Shown in pieces: positions 42,901 to 51,507 of a stretch of 64,000 nt of DNA. The DNA comes from JBDZVM01 sp040255675 (lineage in GTDB: Bacteria; Actinomycetota; Actinomycetes; Acidothermales; Acidothermaceae), in the NCBI GenBank assembly GCA_040255675.1, contig JBDZVM010000005.1, positions 1-64,000 of the forward strand. The letters run 5' to 3'. Position 1 is the stretch's first letter; each line of letters begins with the position of its first letter. The notes beneath the pieces are model-generated. The model was not told the origin of the DNA, searched no databases, and saw only the letters and a program-made list of their open reading frames with translations. Made by a program: the position numbers and the translations under genes.

Positions 42901-44169
42901 ATGACATCGAGTGCGATTCCCGCGCCTAGCGTCCGGTCGACCGATTGGCGGCCGGGCGACAAATCTCAAATAGGCCTGCTGTCGTTCGCGCACGCCGTCC
43001 AGCATTTTTACGCGGCCGCATTCGCGTTCAGTTACCCGTTCGTGGTCGCCCACTTTCACGTGAGCTACGCGGTTTTGGGATTGGTTCTCGGTCTCACCGG
43101 AGCGCTCGGTGGGCTGATGCAGGGCGCCGCTGGCCTGGTGAAGCGCGTCTCCGCGCGATGGCTCCTCGTCGGCCAAGACGTTGGCCTCGCCGCGGCGATG
43201 ATCATCGCGGCCGTTGCTCCGGTGTTCGCCGTTTTTGCCGGGGCGCGGTTTCTCGGCTCGCTTGCCTCCTGGCCGCAGCATCCTGTCGGCAGCGCGTACC
43301 TGTCCGACCGTGTGCCGCACCGGAGGTCTCTCGCGCTCTCGTGGCACACCACTGGCGGCAGCCTCGGGACGCTCACCGTGCCCTTGGTGGCCGGTGCGGT
43401 CACCCAGGTTTGGGGCTGGCGTTGGTCGTTCCTGGTGTTCGTGCCGGGCTTGCTGCTCGGGGCTGTGCTGCTTTGGCGCCGCATGGAGGACCCCACCCGC
43501 CGAGACGCCGCTCGGGCGGGCCGCGACGACGTCGAGCGCGCGGCAACACCGGTTCCACGTCGACCGTCGGGCAGCTCGGTGGCGCTTCGCGAGGTGTTGC
43601 GGCGTCCGGTCGTGATCGCCGTCCTCGCCGCCGGTACGGTGGCCGCGGCGGGTCGGGGGCTGGGTGTCCTTACCGCCTACGTGCCAGCGTTCTTGCACGA
43701 CGGTCGCCACCTCGGCAGCTTCACCACTGGTGCGCTGTTCGCCGTCGTGCTTCTCGGCAGCGTCGCGGGGCCGGTGTGGGCGGGGTGGCTCGCCGACCGA
43801 GTCGGACGTCGGGTCGTGCTGCTCACGGTCTATCCGATCGGCGCCGTGTGTTTGGTGGCGTTCGTTTTCGTAGGTTCCTCGGTGTGGGCGTTGGCGGGCG
43901 TGGGCCTGTTGCTCGGCGCGTTCGCGTACGCCGAATCGCCGCTGTTGCAGTCGTTGTTCGCCGACGCGACGCACGGCGCCAACGCCCGGTCGAGCTTCAG
44001 CGCGTATTTTGCCATCGCGTACGGCGTCGGAGCGTTGTGGCAGATCGCGATCGGCTGGCTGGTCACCGCCCACGGCTTCCAGACGGCGTTCGTCGTGATG
44101 GGCGCGTCGTTCGTCGCCGCGTGGGCGATGCTTTTGTTCGCGCGCGGCGGCCGGCCAAGCCTGGCCTGA
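42901..44169 (+). CDS. Major facilitator superfamily transporter
   Basis: A 422-residue, 12-helix transporter. The inter-helix motif GWLADRVGRRVVLL is the MFS motif A in the second half. The start LLSFAHAVQHFYAAAFAFSYPFV with paired His and the pattern GGLMQGAAGLVKR recalls fosmidomycin-resistance-like and related MFS families, but the substrate cannot be told. ATG 42901 has only AGG nearby. It lies between glnK and the menaquinone genes with 90- and 45-base spacers. Confidence 0.82.
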   Translation: MTSSAIPAPSVRSTDWRPGDKSQIGLLSFAHAVQHFYAAAFAFSYPFVVAHFHVSYAVLGLVLGLTGALGGLMQGAAGLVKRVSARWLLVGQDVGLAAAMIIAAVAPVFAVFAGARFLGSLASWPQHPVGSAYLSDRVPHRRSLALSWHTTGGSLGTLTVPLVAGAVTQVWGWRWSFLVFVPGLLLGAVLLWRRMEDPTRRDAARAGRDDVERAATPVPRRPSGSSVALREVLRRPVVIAVLAAGTVAAAGRGLGVLTAYVPAFLHDGRHLGSFTTGALFAVVLLGSVAGPVWAGWLADRVGRRVVLLTVYPIGAVCLVAFVFVGSSVWALAGVGLLLGAFAYAESPLLQSLFADATHGANARSSFSAYFAIAYGVGALWQIAIGWLVTAHGFQTAFVVMGASFVAAWAMLLFARGGRPSLA

Positions 44170-44214
44170 GCACGCGGGTTCGCGCCGTCGATCCGACCCG
44201 CGATACTTGAGCAC

Positions 44215-45663
44215 ATGAGCTTCGGCGATCTGCCCGGCTTTCTCGACCAGCTCGAGAAGGACGGCGACCTCAAGCGGGTGACGGCGTCCGTCGACCCGTA
44301 TCTCGAGATCACCGAGATCGTCGATCGCGTCGTGCGGGCACAAGGCCCGGCGCTGCTCTTCGAAAACGTGAACGGCACGAAGCTGCCGCTAGCGATGAAC
44401 CTGTTCGGCACCAACTCCCGCATGGCGAAGGCGCTGCGGGCGCGCACCCTCGACGAGATCGGCAACCGGATCGGCGAGCTGCTTAAGCCGGAGTTGCCGC
44501 GCGGCCTCGCCGGCTTGAAAGACGCGCTTGCCCGTTTCGGCCAGCTCAGAGCCGCCCCGCCCAAAAGCGTGCGCAAGGGTTCGTGCCAGGACGTCGTTCG
44601 GGTGGGCGACGAGGTCGACCTAACGACGTTGCCCGCGCTGCACACCTGGCCGGACGACGGCGGGGCGTACTTCAACCTGGGCCTGACACACACCAAGCAT
44701 CCCGAGACGGGCCAGCGCAATCTGGGTCTTTATCGGCTGCAACGGCACGACCGCAACACGGTCGCGATGCACTGGCAGATCCACAAAGACTCGAACGCCC
44801 ATCACGCGGTCGCCGAAAGGCGTGGCGAAAGGCTGCCGGTCGCGATCGCGTTCGGCTGCGATCCCGCGATCACGTACGCGGCGGCGGCACCGCTGCCTGC
44901 CGACATCGACGAGTACCTGTTCGCCGGGTTCTTGCGACAAGAGCGGGTCGAGATGGTCGACTGCCTCTCCGTGCCGTTGCAGGTGCCGGCCGACGCCCAG
45001 GTGGTGCTCGAAGGCTGGCTCGAGCCGGGGGAGCGCCGTCCGGAGGGGCCGTTCGGCGACCACACCGGCTTCTACACGCCCGTCGAGCCGTTCCCCGCGC
45101 TACACGTCGAGACGCTCACCATGCGAAAGAACCCGATCTTCCAGTCGATCGTGGTCGGGCGGCCGCCAGCCGAAGACGGGCCGATGGGCAAAGCCACCGA
45201 GCGCATCTTCTTGCCGCTGGTGAAGCTGATGATCCCCGACATCGTCGACATGGACATGCCGGTCGAGGGCGTGTTTCACAACTGCGTGATCGTGAGCATC
45301 GACAAGCGCTTCCCGAAGCACGCGCACAAGGTCATGCACGCGATCTGGGGTGCGGGCATGCTGTCGCTGGCGAAGCTGATCGTGGTCGTCGACGCCGATT
45401 GCGACGTGCACGACTACTCCGAAGTCGCCTGGCGGGCGCTCGGCAACGTCGACTACACCCACGACCTCGTGCACACCGTGGGGCCGGTCGACCATCTCGA
45501 CCACGCTAGCTATCAGCAGTTTTGGGGCGGGAAGGCCGGCATCGACGCCACCGCGAAATTGGCGAGCGAGGGATACACCCGCGGCTGGCCGGAAATGATC
45601 GTTCAAGACGCGGCGATCGTCGAGCGCGTCACCGCACGCTGGAAGGAATTCGGCCTCTCATGA
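44215..45663 (+). CDS. mqnL: UbiD-family decarboxylase, menaquinone (futalosine) pathway
   Basis: A prenylated-FMN decarboxylase of 482 residues, expected to act on the 1,4-dihydroxy-6-naphthoate-derived ring after prenylation. It has the UbiD blocks YFNLGLTHTKHPETGQRNLGLYR, MHWQIHKDSNAHHA, PEGPFGDHTGFY with catalytic Glu/Asp residues, and IVGRPPAEDG-like VVGRPPAEDGPMG. Its neighbours are a UbiA prenyltransferase and the UbiX that makes its cofactor, as in the Streptomyces mqnL/M/P cluster. The stop overlaps a 28-codon frame. Confidence 0.9.
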   Translation: MSFGDLPGFLDQLEKDGDLKRVTASVDPYLEITEIVDRVVRAQGPALLFENVNGTKLPLAMNLFGTNSRMAKALRARTLDEIGNRIGELLKPELPRGLAGLKDALARFGQLRAAPPKSVRKGSCQDVVRVGDEVDLTTLPALHTWPDDGGAYFNLGLTHTKHPETGQRNLGLYRLQRHDRNTVAMHWQIHKDSNAHHAVAERRGERLPVAIAFGCDPAITYAAAAPLPADIDEYLFAGFLRQERVEMVDCLSVPLQVPADAQVVLEGWLEPGERRPEGPFGDHTGFYTPVEPFPALHVETLTMRKNPIFQSIVVGRPPAEDGPMGKATERIFLPLVKLMIPDIVDMDMPVEGVFHNCVIVSIDKRFPKHAHKVMHAIWGAGMLSLAKLIVVVDADCDVHDYSEVAWRALGNVDYTHDLVHTVGPVDHLDHASYQQFWGGKAGIDATAKLASEGYTRGWPEMIVQDAAIVERVTARWKEFGLS

Positions 45664-45746
45664 GTACTCTTTCACCCGCCGACCTCCGCGGCTTCGCTCC
45701 TCGCGCCCGCGGCGCTGCGATGCTCACCTCAGAGTCCGGCTCATGA
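45660..45746 (+). CDS. 28-codon open frame bridging mqnL and mqnP
   Basis: ATG 45660 overlaps the mqnL stop (ATGA) and its stop 45744-45746 overlaps the mqnP start ATG 45743 (ATGA). The peptide begins MSTLSPADLRGFAPRARG and ends MLTSESGS; MqnP also begins MST. It has no recognisable domain. It may only keep ribosomes moving between the two genes, or derive from a duplicated start region (CTCATGAGTACT occurs at both junctions). Confidence 0.4.
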   Translation: MSTLSPADLRGFAPRARGAAMLTSESGS

Positions 45747-46654
45747 GTACTGCGACACTTCAGTTCGACGACGACGCCGGTCGCGGGCGAGTGCGCACCT
45801 TCCTCGATTTGGTGCGGTTCGAGCATTCGGTGTTCGCGCTGCCGTTCGCCTACATCGCGACTCTCACCGCGATGAACGCCGTCAACGGGCGTGTGCATTG
45901 GTGGCAGCTTGTGCTGGTGACCGTCGCGATGGTCGGCGCGCGCACGTTCGCCATGGCGGTCAACCGCATCGTCGATCGCGACATCGACGCTCGCAATCCC
46001 CGTACGCAAGCGCGCGAACTGGTCACGGGCGCGGTTTCTTTGCGGACGGCGTGGGCCGGCGCGTTGGCCGGTCTCGCCATCTTGATGCTCGCGGCCGCGG
46101 GCCTGAACTGGTTGTGCTTCGCGCTGTCGCCGGTCGCGGCGTTCATGCTCGCGATTTACCCGTACGCCAAGCGCGTCACGTGGGCGCCGCACGCCGTGCT
46201 CGGGCTGGCGCAAACGATCGGCCCGATCGGCGCGTGGCTCGCCGTCACCGGCGAATGGTCGTGGGCGGCGGTCGTGCTCGGTGTCGCCGTCGGTTGCTGG
46301 ATCGGCGGCTTCGACATCATCTACGCCTTGCAGGATTACGAGATCGACCGCCAGATCGGCGTGCAGTCGCTGCCGGCGCGATTCGGCCCGCACGCGGCGC
46401 TGGCGACGTCGCGCGCCGCTCATTACGTCACCGTGCTGTTGTTGCTCTGGTTCGGCGTGCTGGCGAGCCTCGGCTGGCTCTGGACAGCGGGAGTCGGGGC
46501 CGCGGCGATCGCCCTGGCGTACGAGCAGCATCTGGTCAGGCCCACCGACTTCTCGAACGTCAACAAGGCGTTCTTCACGGTCAACGGCTACGTCGGTATC
46601 GGACTCTTCCTGTTCGCGCTCGTCGACCTCGTGGCCGGCGGTCTGCGTCCGTGA
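45743..46654 (+). CDS. mqnP: UbiA-family prenyltransferase, menaquinone pathway
   Basis: Integral membrane enzyme attaching the polyprenyl chain to the dihydroxynaphthoate ring. The 303-residue protein has eight or nine helices and the two Asp-rich motifs: NRIVDRDIDARNPRT and DIIYALQDYEIDRQIG. Length and neighbours (UbiD, UbiX) fit MqnP. It overlaps the small frame before it and the ubiX-type gene after it by 4 bases. Confidence 0.9.
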   Translation: MSTATLQFDDDAGRGRVRTFLDLVRFEHSVFALPFAYIATLTAMNAVNGRVHWWQLVLVTVAMVGARTFAMAVNRIVDRDIDARNPRTQARELVTGAVSLRTAWAGALAGLAILMLAAAGLNWLCFALSPVAAFMLAIYPYAKRVTWAPHAVLGLAQTIGPIGAWLAVTGEWSWAAVVLGVAVGCWIGGFDIIYALQDYEIDRQIGVQSLPARFGPHAALATSRAAHYVTVLLLLWFGVLASLGWLWTAGVGAAAIALAYEQHLVRPTDFSNVNKAFFTVNGYVGIGLFLFALVDLVAGGLRP

Positions 46655-47301
46655 CCGAGCGGGTTCCGTGGGTCGTCGGCGTCAGCGGCGCCAGCGGAAC
46701 GCCTTACGCCGCCGCCGTCCTTCGCGGGCTGCTGGCTGCCCGGCAACCGGTCGACCTCGTCGTCTCTCGCGCCGCGCGGCTGACGCTGCTCGACGAGACC
46801 GGGATCGCCTGGCATGACGATGCCGATTCGTTGCGGTCGTGGCTCGCGTCTCCCCTTGACGCGGAGCCCTCGAGTGCCTTGCCGGACGACGCTGAGCTCG
46901 CCGACGTGCGGTTTTGGTCGTCTGGAGATCTCGCGGCAGCGCCGTCGAGCGGTTCTTATCGCACCCGGGGCATGGTCGTGGTGCCGGCGAGTACGGCATC
47001 GATCGCGGGAATTTCCCTTGGCCTGTCGAAAGATCTGCTGCAGCGTGCGGCGGACGTCACGCGCAAGGAACGCCGTCCGCTCGTCGTCGTCCCGCGAGAA
47101 GCGCCGCTGACCGGCGCGACGTTACGCCAGCTGGCGGCGCTCGACGACGCCGGTGCGGTCATTGTGCCGGCCAGCCCCGCTTTTTACGCTAAGCCGAAAA
47201 CGATCCAGCAGCTCGTCGATTTCGTCGCCGGAAAGATCCTTGACGTCATGGGAATCGAGCATGATTTGTTCACACGCTGGACGGGTCGACTGGGAACGTA
47301 G
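46651..47301 (+). CDS. mqnM: UbiX-family flavin prenyltransferase
   Basis: Makes prenylated FMN for the UbiD enzyme. The 216-residue protein begins WVVGVSGASGTPYAAAVLRGL, the FMN-binding P-loop-like motif, and has VVVPASTASIAGISLGLSKDL, RRPLVVVPREAPLT and PASPAFYAKPKTIQQLVDFVAGKILD (quoted in part), all typical. GTG 46651 overlaps the mqnP stop. It carries an insert around 75-100 (acidic, Ser-rich) compared with the usual about 190-200 residues. Confidence 0.92.
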   Translation: MTERVPWVVGVSGASGTPYAAAVLRGLLAARQPVDLVVSRAARLTLLDETGIAWHDDADSLRSWLASPLDAEPSSALPDDAELADVRFWSSGDLAAAPSSGSYRTRGMVVVPASTASIAGISLGLSKDLLQRAADVTRKERRPLVVVPREAPLTGATLRQLAALDDAGAVIVPASPAFYAKPKTIQQLVDFVAGKILDVMGIEHDLFTRWTGRLGT

Positions 47302-47364
47302 GGCAGCGCGAACGCGCGAGTTGCGTCGCAGCGGCACGGATCGGTGCGCGCCGACGAGCTGCCG

Positions 47365-47583
47365 TCAGCGTTCGGCGACGTCGGCCAGTGAACCCGCGGT
47401 GTCGAGATCTGAGTCGCCACGGAGCAGGGCACGGACCTCGGACTCGCGGAAGCGACGATGCCCGCCGGGCGTGCGGATGCTGCCGATTCGACCGGAGGCC
47501 GCCCAGCGAGTGACGGTCTTCGGGTCGACCCGGAACAAGCTCGCAACCTCACCGGGTGTCAGGAGTCGGTCACGGTTTTCCAC
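47365..47583 (-). CDS. bldC: BldC-type MerR-like DNA-binding protein
   Basis: A 72-residue single-HTH regulator. RLLTPGEVASLFRVDPKTVTRWAASGRIGSIRTPGGHRRF (in part) is the BldC signature; in Streptomyces BldC binds direct repeats cooperatively and delays sporulation. GTG 47583 was chosen because GAAAGGGGA lies just upstream and BldC proteins start here; an ATG at 47622 would add 13 residues. The acidic tail SDLDTAGSLADVAER is longer than in Streptomyces. Convergent with the UbiX gene. Confidence 0.9.
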   Translation of the reverse strand: MENRDRLLTPGEVASLFRVDPKTVTRWAASGRIGSIRTPGGHRRFRESEVRALLRGDSDLDTAGSLADVAER

Positions 47584-48000
47584 GTCGTCCCCTTTCTTGG
47601 GACACGGTGGTTTTTCTAACACTGAATGGTCGGATCAACTGCACCGTGTTGCTGTGGCCCTCGTGGGTCACATGTGGTTTGTACACCGTCCATGTCCCGT
47701 CACGTCTGTCTTTGGGCGTGTTATTTGCGAAGCTCGGAAAAAATCGGGGTCGCCGTCACGATACATGCACGCTCAGTGACGAAAATGAGCCATACAGACC
47801 TTCCCGCGTGCTTTCCGTCGCGCGTTGATTACGCTACGCGATCAACATGACGGCCTGCTTTTTTCCAAATTTTAGGCTTCGCGGATCGCCGCCGTAGCGC
47901 GCTCTTGACCTCGCTCGCGAGACCCGGCCAACCCGGCCGGGCGGCGCATCGGGCATGCTGGAGGGCGCGGACGACCGACATTTCCCGGTCGAGAAGGGGC
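47584..48000. promoter_or_regulatory. 417-base divergent spacer between bldC and mqnE
   Basis: No gene is supported. This is among the more AT-rich stretches of the window. It holds the palindrome CACATGTG in GTCACATGTGGTTTG (about 47669), a 6-bp inverted pair GTTGAT/ATCAAC (47824-47829, 47841-47846), several T- and A-runs, and must contain the promoters of both genes. BldC sites are direct AT-rich repeats; I see no clear run of them. Confidence 0.45.
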
Positions 48001-49158
48001 GTGATCGACGTGGACTCCGGCCTCAAGCGTGACCTCGAAGCCAAGGTGCTTGCCGGCGAACGGCTCGACTACGACGACGGCGTGGCTCTGTACGCGAGCG
48101 ACGACCTTGCCTGGCTTGGCGATCTAGCTCATCACGTGCGGACGGCGAAAAATGGCGATCGCGTCTACTTCAACATTAATCGGCACCTGAACTTGACCAA
48201 CGTGTGTTCGGCGTCGTGCGCCTACTGCAGCTTCCAACGCAAACCAGGTGAGGCCGACGCGTACACGATGCGCGTCGAGGACGCCGTCGCGCTTGCCAAG
48301 CAGATGGAGCCCGAAGGCATCACCGAGCTGCACATCGTGAACGGCCTGCACCCGACGCTGCCGTGGCGTTACTACCCGCGGGTGCTGAAATCTCTGAAAG
48401 AGGCGTTGCCGAACGTCTCGCTCAAGGCGTTTACCGCCACCGAGATCCATTGGTTTGAAAAGATCTCGGGGTTGTCGGCCGATGAGATCCTCGACGAGTT
48501 GATCGACGCCGGGCTTGAGTCACTCACCGGCGGCGGCGCGGAAATCTTCGATTGGGAAGTGCGGCAAAAGATCGTCGATCACGCTACGCACTGGGAAGAT
48601 TGGTCGCGCATCCACCGGTTGGCCCACTCGAAGGGCCTCAAGACGCCGTGCACGATGCTCTACGGGCACATCGAAGAGCCACGCCATCGCGTCGATCACG
48701 TGCTGCGACTTCGCGGATTGCAAGACGAGACGGGCGGTTTCGCGGTATTCATTCCGCTGCGCTTCCAGCACGACGCCAACGGCGATCCCCGAAACCGGCT
48801 GATGACCCAGCCGATGGCTACCGGCGCCGAAGCCTTGAAGACGTTCGCGGTTTCACGGTTACTGTTCGACAACGTCCAGCATGTGAAGGCGTTTTGGGTG
48901 ATGCACGGCCTGACGACGTCCCAACTCGCGTTGTCGCACGGGGCCGACGACCTCGATGGTTCGGTCGTCGAATACAAGATCACTCACGACGCCGATCATT
49001 TCGGCACGCCCGGCACCATGCACCGCGAGGATTTGCTCGAACTGATACGCGACGCCGGATTCACGCCAGTCGAGCGCGATACTCGATACAACGTGGTCAA
49101 GGTGTACGACGGGCCCGACACCACCCGTCGCGACCAGCCGCAGCCGATGCCGGTGTGA
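48001..49158 (+). CDS. mqnE: Aminofutalosine synthase MqnE (radical SAM)
   Basis: Joins MqnA product to the adenosine part of SAM to give aminofutalosine. The 385-residue protein has the radical SAM motif CSASCAYCSF, FNINRHLNLTNVC, ELHIVNGLHPTLPW, FTATEIHWFEKISG, SLTGGGAEIFDWEVR and TPCTMLYGHIEEP. GTG 48001 follows GAGAAGGGG. A similar fold is present in MqnC (52023), but the details (Asn-Gly-Leu, HWFEK) match MqnE. Confidence 0.95.
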   Translation: MIDVDSGLKRDLEAKVLAGERLDYDDGVALYASDDLAWLGDLAHHVRTAKNGDRVYFNINRHLNLTNVCSASCAYCSFQRKPGEADAYTMRVEDAVALAKQMEPEGITELHIVNGLHPTLPWRYYPRVLKSLKEALPNVSLKAFTATEIHWFEKISGLSADEILDELIDAGLESLTGGGAEIFDWEVRQKIVDHATHWEDWSRIHRLAHSKGLKTPCTMLYGHIEEPRHRVDHVLRLRGLQDETGGFAVFIPLRFQHDANGDPRNRLMTQPMATGAEALKTFAVSRLLFDNVQHVKAFWVMHGLTTSQLALSHGADDLDGSVVEYKITHDADHFGTPGTMHREDLLELIRDAGFTPVERDTRYNVVKVYDGPDTTRRDQPQPMPV

Positions 49159-49167
49159 GGTCGAGCC

Positions 49168-49611
49168 ATGCGAGAGAAAAGCCCAAAGGCTCACGAGAAT
49201 CTCGCTGATGAGTCCGTGGAGACTTCGTCGCGAGAGCGTGCTCAGCCGAGCAACCCGCATCCTTTCCTGCGCTATACGGTGCTACGGCTGGCGATTTTCT
49301 TCTTCGTGCTGCTGTTGCTGTGGCTCGTTCAGGTGCGGGGCTTGCTTCTCGTAGCGTTGGCGATTTTGATCTCGGGCTTGGCAAGTTTCACCCTGCTGAG
49401 CAAACAACGCGACGCGATGTCGATCAAAGTCGCCGAAGCGCGTGACCGCCGCAAAGAACGCGCGGCAACTCGGGCGGCGCGTGAAGACAGCATTGCCGAC
49501 GCGCTCGCCGAGGAATACGACCGTACCGACGCGATCGATTCGACCCAGGCGGCCGATGCGGCCCACGCCACGGCGCTGCCGCAAGAATCGGAGCGGGCGC
49601 GCCCGCGCTAG
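49168..49611 (+). CDS. DUF4229-type small membrane protein
   Basis: A 147-residue protein with two adjacent helices (VLRLAIFFFVLLLLWLVQVRG and LLLVALAILISGLASFTLL, in part) and a long charged, helical cytoplasmic tail, matching DUF4229. I recall it next to menaquinone genes in other actinomycetes, but no function is known. ATG 49168 is 9 bases after the mqnE stop. Confidence 0.75.
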   Translation: MREKSPKAHENLADESVETSSRERAQPSNPHPFLRYTVLRLAIFFFVLLLLWLVQVRGLLLVALAILISGLASFTLLSKQRDAMSIKVAEARDRRKERAATRAAREDSIADALAEEYDRTDAIDSTQAADAAHATALPQESERARPR

Positions 49612-49632
49612 CCCGCTTCGAAAGGCGGTCAC

Positions 49633-50523
49633 ATGCTCGACTTCGGAGTCGGGTGCGATTACGTCGTCCGGGCTGACAACGCGAGCGCGCTGCCGAAGCT
49701 GCCGGACGGGCAATTCCAGCTCATCTATATCGACCCGCCGTTCAACACCGGCAAGCAGCAACGTCGGGTAACGCTGCGAAACGTCCGTGACGCCGAGGGC
49801 GATCGCACCGGCTTTCAAGGAAAGCGCTATCGCACGATCGAGGTCGACCGGCACGCGTATCTCGACGCTTTCGACGACTACCTCGGCTTTATCGGCCCGC
49901 GCCTCGAAGAGGCACGACGGCTGCTGGCCGAGACTGGAACGCTCTACCTCCATATCGATTACCGCGAGGCGCACTACTGCAAGCTGCTGCTCGACGAGAT
50001 ATTCGGCCGCGACGCGTTCTTGAACGAAATTGTCTGGGCCTACGACTACGGCGGCCGCGCGAAAGACCGCTGGCCCGCCAAGCACGACACGATCCTGGTT
50101 TACGTGAAAACACCGGGGAAGCATTTCTTCGACCAAGACGCTATTTCGCGCATCCCCTACATGGCGCCCGGGCTGGTGAGCCGTGAGAAAGCCGAGCGCG
50201 GCAAGCTGCCGACCGACGTCTGGTGGCACACCATCGTGCCGACCAACGGCAGCGAGAAAACCGGGTATCCCACCCAAAAGCCGGAAGGGATTGTGCGCCG
50301 AGTGTTGCAGGCGTCGAGCCGCCCCGGTGATTGGGTACTCGACTTCTTCGCCGGCAGCGGCACTACGGGCGTCGTCGCTCGAGAACTCGGACGCCGCTTC
50401 GTGCTCGTCGATGACAATCCGGAGGCGATCGCGGTCATGCGCCGCCGGCTCGACCGTCCAGACGTACACGGCGCAGCCGATGTCGCCTATCTCGACGAAG
50501 ACGGCATAGCGTTGGAACCGTGA
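49633..50523 (+). CDS. Orphan site-specific DNA methyltransferase (beta-class)
   Basis: A 296-residue DNA methylase. Motif IV DPPFNTG comes early (in YIDPPFNTGKQQ), the target-recognition region lies in the middle, and the SAM motif FAGSGTT is late (LDFFAGSGTTGVVARELG): the beta order of CcrM-like N6-adenine or N4-cytosine enzymes. The motif TQKPEGIVRRVLQASS is motif X. No restriction endonuclease or specificity gene is near. It is translationally coupled to mqnA (GTGA), which is unusual for a methylase. Target site not predictable. Confidence 0.88.
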   Translation: MLDFGVGCDYVVRADNASALPKLPDGQFQLIYIDPPFNTGKQQRRVTLRNVRDAEGDRTGFQGKRYRTIEVDRHAYLDAFDDYLGFIGPRLEEARRLLAETGTLYLHIDYREAHYCKLLLDEIFGRDAFLNEIVWAYDYGGRAKDRWPAKHDTILVYVKTPGKHFFDQDAISRIPYMAPGLVSREKAERGKLPTDVWWHTIVPTNGSEKTGYPTQKPEGIVRRVLQASSRPGDWVLDFFAGSGTTGVVARELGRRFVLVDDNPEAIAVMRRRLDRPDVHGAADVAYLDEDGIALEP

Positions 50524-51413
50524 CGTCGATCAATCAGCCCGAGTTTGAACAGGCACGGCCGGAGCGGCGTGGTCACGTGCGACGACCACGGGTGGGCCAC
50601 ATCCAGTTTCTGAACTGCCTGCCGCTGTATTGGGGGCTCGTCAACTCCGGCGCGCTGCTCGACGTCGACCTGCAGCGCGACACGCCCGACCGGCTGAGCG
50701 ACCGCCTCGTCGAGGGCGACCTCGACGTCGCCCCGATCAGTCTCGTCGAATACTTGCGACACGCCGACGAGTTGTGCCTGCTGCCCGATATCGCGGTCGG
50801 CTCCGACGGCCCGGTCATGTCGTGCGTGCTGGTGAGCCAGCGTCCGCTGGATCGGCTCGACGGCGAGCGGGTCAGCCTCGGGTCGACCAGCCGGACGACG
50901 ATCGAGCTGGCCAAGATGGTGCTGGAGGAGCAGGTCGGCGTCCGCCCGTTGTACCTGACCTGCCCGCCCGACCTGACGGCGATGATGCTCGAAGGCCCGG
51001 CCGCCGTGCTGATCGGCGATGCGGCGCTACGTGCCGCGCTGCACGACGGCCCGCGGCTTCGTCTCGACGTCCACGACATGGGCCGAGCGTGGCGAGACTG
51101 GACCGGCTTGCCGATGGTGTTCGCGGTGTGGGCGGCGCGGCGCGACTTCGCCCAAGCGCACCCAGGGTTGGCCAAGGATGTTCACGCCGCGTTCGTCGCG
51201 TCGCTGGAGTTGTCGCTCGCGCGGGTCGACGAAGTCGCGGCGTCCGCCGCGCGCTGGGAAGATTTCGACACGGCGACGCTTCAGCGGTACTTCACGACGC
51301 TCGACTTCTCCCTCGGCCCGCGCCAGATCGAAGGCATAAGGCGGTTCTCTTCCATGGTGGGTCCCCGATTAGGACTAGCCCCGGTGACGCAATTCGATTT
51401 TCTCGAGATCTGA
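50520..51413 (+). CDS. mqnA: Chorismate dehydratase MqnA
   Basis: First step of the futalosine pathway: chorismate to 3-enolpyruvyl-benzoate. The 297-residue periplasmic-binding-like protein has VGHIQFLNCLPLYWGLVNSG (in part), DLDVAPISLVEYLRHADE, VSLGSTSRTTIELAKMVLEE and VLIGDAALRAAL, with the second-lobe GLPMVFAVWAARRDF. GTG 50520 overlaps the methyltransferase stop. Confidence 0.94.
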   Translation: MTSINQPEFEQARPERRGHVRRPRVGHIQFLNCLPLYWGLVNSGALLDVDLQRDTPDRLSDRLVEGDLDVAPISLVEYLRHADELCLLPDIAVGSDGPVMSCVLVSQRPLDRLDGERVSLGSTSRTTIELAKMVLEEQVGVRPLYLTCPPDLTAMMLEGPAAVLIGDAALRAALHDGPRLRLDVHDMGRAWRDWTGLPMVFAVWAARRDFAQAHPGLAKDVHAAFVASLELSLARVDEVAASAARWEDFDTATLQRYFTTLDFSLGPRQIEGIRRFSSMVGPRLGLAPVTQFDFLEI

Positions 51414-51507
51414 CGTTTCGTCAGGGGAAAGCGCTCCCATATCACCCTTTGTGATCAGGCCCTCGAGATCAGCCGCGAAATCGTCGTCTGACTGGCACCA
51501 TGCGGGT

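Noticed and set aside
42421..44343. 640-codon open frame on the minus strand
   Set aside because: It is antisense to amt/glnK and the MFS gene, is very rich in Arg/His/Gln/Gly as expected from an antisense frame in GC-rich DNA, and shows no domain. The plus-strand genes are clear.
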